Source of the DNA: Odoribacteraceae bacterium
GTDB taxonomy: Bacteria; Bacteroidota; Bacteroidia; Bacteroidales; Marinifilaceae
Assembly: GCA_031279175.1 (NCBI GenBank)
Contig: JAITJA010000150.1
Coordinates: 1 to 8,273 of the forward strand
Length of the DNA stretch: 8,273 bases
Direction: 5' to 3'
This document shows positions 6,365-8,273 of this stretch, piece by piece. Each line of letters starts with the position of its first letter. Position 1 is the first letter of the stretch. A model generated the notes under the pieces. It was not told where the DNA came from and made no database searches. It saw nothing but the letters and a program-made list of their open reading frames with translations. The position numbers were made by a program, and so were the translations under genes.

Positions 6365-7063
6365 ATGCCAAGAAAAGAACAAGTGCAGGCCATGTTCGAC
6401 GCGATCGCGCGACGATACGACTTGCTGAATCATCTCCTCTCTTGTGGCGTCGACCGGCGCTGGCGCGCGCGGGCTGTCCGGCTACTTGGCGACGCGCCGG
6501 GACGGGTGCTCGATATTGCTTGCGGCACGGGTGATCTCTCTCTCGCGTCTGCCCGGCGCGGCGCGCGGGTTGTTGGCGTGGATATTTCTGAAAACATGCT
6601 GGAGATTGCCCGGGCGAAATTGCTCGACCGCGGGTTGAGTGACCGCGTTACCTTTCAATGCGGCGATGCCGAGTCTCTCGCTTTCCCCGACGCGAGTTTC
6701 GACGCGGTGACTATCGCTTTCGGCGCGCGCAATTTCGAGCACCTCGACCGGGCGTTGCGCGAGATTCTTCGCGTGCTTCGTCCTGGTGGCCGGCTAATCA
6801 TCCTCGAGTTCTCCACGCCTACCGCGCCTTTTGTTGCTGGTCTCTACCGTTTTTATTTCACGCGCGTACTTCCTTTTCTTGGCGGGTTGCTTTCCGGCGA
6901 CCGCGCCGCGTACGCGTATCTTCCTTCGTCAGTCCTTGCCTTTCCTTCCGGCGCTCGCTTTCTCTCTATCCTCGACTCGAGCGGCTTTACCTCCGCCTCC
7001 GCCCGCCCCCTCACCTTCGGCATCGCGACGCTTTACACGGCTATCGCGCCTCTTCCCGTCTGA
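6365..7063 (+). CDS. menG: Demethylmenaquinone methyltransferase (MenG/UbiE)
   Basis: SAM-dependent C-methyltransferase for the last step of menaquinone synthesis, acting at the inner face of the membrane; Bacteroidales respire with menaquinone, so menG fits better than ubiE. The protein is 232 aa. It shows QVQAMFDAIARRYDLLNHLL (6-25), the SAM-binding motif VLDIACGTGDLS (48-59), GVDISENMLE (71-80), FGARNFEHLD, EILRVLRPGGRLIILEFS and the late TFGIATLYTA. The N-terminus is somewhat shorter than I recall for Bacteroides homologues, but the family core starts within a few residues of Met1. Likely the last gene of the hpt-obg operon. The coding strand turns strongly pyrimidine-rich in its last 300 bases. 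Its 3' end overlaps the converging ABC exporter gene by 23 bp. Confidence 0.93.
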   Translation: MPRKEQVQAMFDAIARRYDLLNHLLSCGVDRRWRARAVRLLGDAPGRVLDIACGTGDLSLASARRGARVVGVDISENMLEIARAKLLDRGLSDRVTFQCGDAESLAFPDASFDAVTIAFGARNFEHLDRALREILRVLRPGGRLIILEFSTPTAPFVAGLYRFYFTRVLPFLGGLLSGDRAAYAYLPSSVLAFPSGARFLSILDSSGFTSASARPLTFGIATLYTAIAPLPV

Positions 7064-8273
7064 CCTCCTGTCGCGCTGTCATCCCGGCGAAAATTCCTTC
7101 CGCGGCAAGCAGTTCCCCGGGAGTGCCGCTTTCGACGACGGAGCCGTTGTCGAGTACCACGATCTTGTCGGTGTTGGCCACCGTGCGCATCCGGTGGGCG
7201 ATGACTAAGACGGTTTTGTGGCGTATCAGCTCCGAGATACCCGCTTGTACGCGGGTTTCGTTGTCGACGTCGAGCGACGCGGTGGCCTCGTCGAGGAGGA
7301 CGATGGGTGCATCTTTCAGCAGGGCGCGGGCGATGGAAACACGTTGACGCTCGCCGCCCGAAAGTGTCTCGCCGTTTTCACCGATGACCGTGTGGTAACC
7401 TTGCGGCATCTTGCAGGCAAACTCGTCGCAACAGGCAAGGCGGCCGGCCGACAGTACTTCTTCGTCCGAGGCGTCGCGGCGACCAACCCGGATGTTGTCC
7501 ATGATAGAAGCGTTGAACAGCACGACCTCCTGGAACACCACCGAGTAATATTTCAACAGCGTTTCGGGGTCGATTGTAGCGATGTCGTGTCCGCCGAGCA
7601 AGATTTTCCCCGACCGGACGTCCCAGAAGCGGGCGGCGAGCCGCGCGGCCGTGCTCTTCCCGCTACCTGAACGACCCACCAATGCCGTGATTTCGCCCTG
7701 TCGCGCCGTGAAGGACACGTTTTGTAGCACCGATTTTCCCTGTTCATACTCGAAATCAACATTCCGGAACTCGATGTCGAAGCCATCAGGCTCAAACGCG
7801 GTCGGTCCCTGCTGAATGGGCAGGGCTTCCATTTCATTCACGCGGTGGATGCGGACGTCGAGGAAAAACAGTGCCATCAGGTTATTGAATACCTCCTCTA
7901 CCGGGACGTATACGCGCGACGCGACAAGAATAAATATCAGGTAGGTGAACAGTTCAATCGCGCCGTGCGAGAGTAAACCTGCTCCCATGATCACGACGCT
8001 TGCCAGTCCGAGTTTCAGTATGCTTTGCGAAACGTTTACCAGCACCCCGATAAACAATTCGCCGCGTGTCTGCGTCTTTTCGTTGAAGTCAATTTTCGCG
8101 TTCAGTTGCGCGAGATAATCCTGCTCGCGGTTGCAGGCTTTGATTTCGCGGACACACTCGAGCCCTTCCTGGATCTGTTCGCTCACGTCGCGTTTGGTTT
8201 GATAAAAATCCTTGTTGAGCCGGTTCATCTTTTTTTTGGCGACAAGAATGATTGCCATTGCCAGCGGCACAAC
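7041..8273 (-). CDS. ABC exporter, membrane plus ATPase domains (5' end outside window)
   Basis: C-terminal part (about 410 residues) of a fused permease-ATPase half-transporter. The frame stays open to the window edge, and the residues at the edge look like the inside of the membrane domain, so the start lies beyond 8273. Counting from the codon at 8270, the tail of the membrane domain has hydrophobic stretches at about 72-100 and 105-122. The ATPase domain then shows Walker A GRSGSGKST (199-207), the Q loop at Gln247 in VVFQE, the signature LSGGERQR (303-310), Walker B IVLLDE (323-328), the D loop SLD (332-334) and the switch histidine in AHRM (His359). All catalytic residues are present, so it should be active. 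The style resembles the IrtB/YbtQ-like exporter group, whose members often come as gene pairs. A partner would be expected off the right edge; the substrate cannot be told. Confidence 0.93.
   Translation of the reverse strand, partial: VVPLAMAIILVAKKKMNRLNKDFYQTKRDVSEQIQEGLECVREIKACNREQDYLAQLNAKIDFNEKTQTRGELFIGVLVNVSQSILKLGLASVVIMGAGLLSHGAIELFTYLIFILVASRVYVPVEEVFNNLMALFFLDVRIHRVNEMEALPIQQGPTAFEPDGFDIEFRNVDFEYEQGKSVLQNVSFTARQGEITALVGRSGSGKSTAARLAARFWDVRSGKILLGGHDIATIDPETLLKYYSVVFQEVVLFNASIMDNIRVGRRDASDEEVLSAGRLACCDEFACKMPQGYHTVIGENGETLSGGERQRVSIARALLKDAPIVLLDEATASLDVDNETRVQAGISELIRHKTVLVIAHRMRTVANTDKIVVLDNGSVVESGTPGELLAAEGIFAGMTARQEVRREEAR

Noticed and set aside
6831..7347. + strand open frames spanning the menG/ABC junction
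   Set aside because: They are out-of-frame readings of menG and antisense readings of the ABC ATPase, with no start context or domain support.

Overview
The window looks like an ordinary chromosomal stretch from a GC-rich member of the Bacteroidota, most likely Bacteroidales. Three things point there: a type III glutamine synthetase of the Bacteroides kind, promoters of the Bacteroidota form (TTTG, about 19 bases, TAnnTTTG), and an hpt-obg gene pair whose protein sequences read like Bacteroidales homologues. Family or genus cannot be fixed from sequence alone. No mobile element, tRNA, rRNA or CRISPR array was seen.

Layout. Positions 1-170 hold a terminator-like hairpin for a + strand gene lying to the left, then hairpin-rich DNA downstream of glnN. 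Positions 171-2354 (-) are glnN, the type III glutamine synthetase. It has its own consensus promoter at 2393-2423, and a perfect 12-bp inverted repeat lies just upstream of that. Positions 2490-3479 (-) are an aldo/keto reductase of the YghZ/Gpr type. A 178-base divergent intergenic region follows, with a 20-bp-period direct repeat and a TAnnTTTG box in front of a secreted TlpA/thioredoxin-fold protein (3658-4167, +). That protein has lost both active-site cysteines. A strong hairpin (4213-4244) separates it from purE (4250-4756, -), which runs towards it.

purE is divergent from hpt (4815-5357, +). Their 58-base spacer carries two -7-like boxes that face each other 2 bp apart. hpt overlaps obg (5354-6343, +) by 4 bases, and menG/ubiE (6365-7063, +) follows 21 bases later, so hpt-obg-menG is probably one operon. 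At its right end menG overlaps, tail to tail by 23 bp, an ABC exporter gene (- strand) that runs off the window edge.

Themes. The genes are mainly housekeeping: nitrogen assimilation (glnN), purine synthesis and salvage (purE, hpt), ribosome assembly (obg) and menaquinone synthesis (menG). No new multi-gene system is evident. The points most worth a second look are the cysteine-less TlpA-like protein, the palindrome at the glnN promoter, the crossed purE/hpt promoters, and the absence of adk between hpt and obg.
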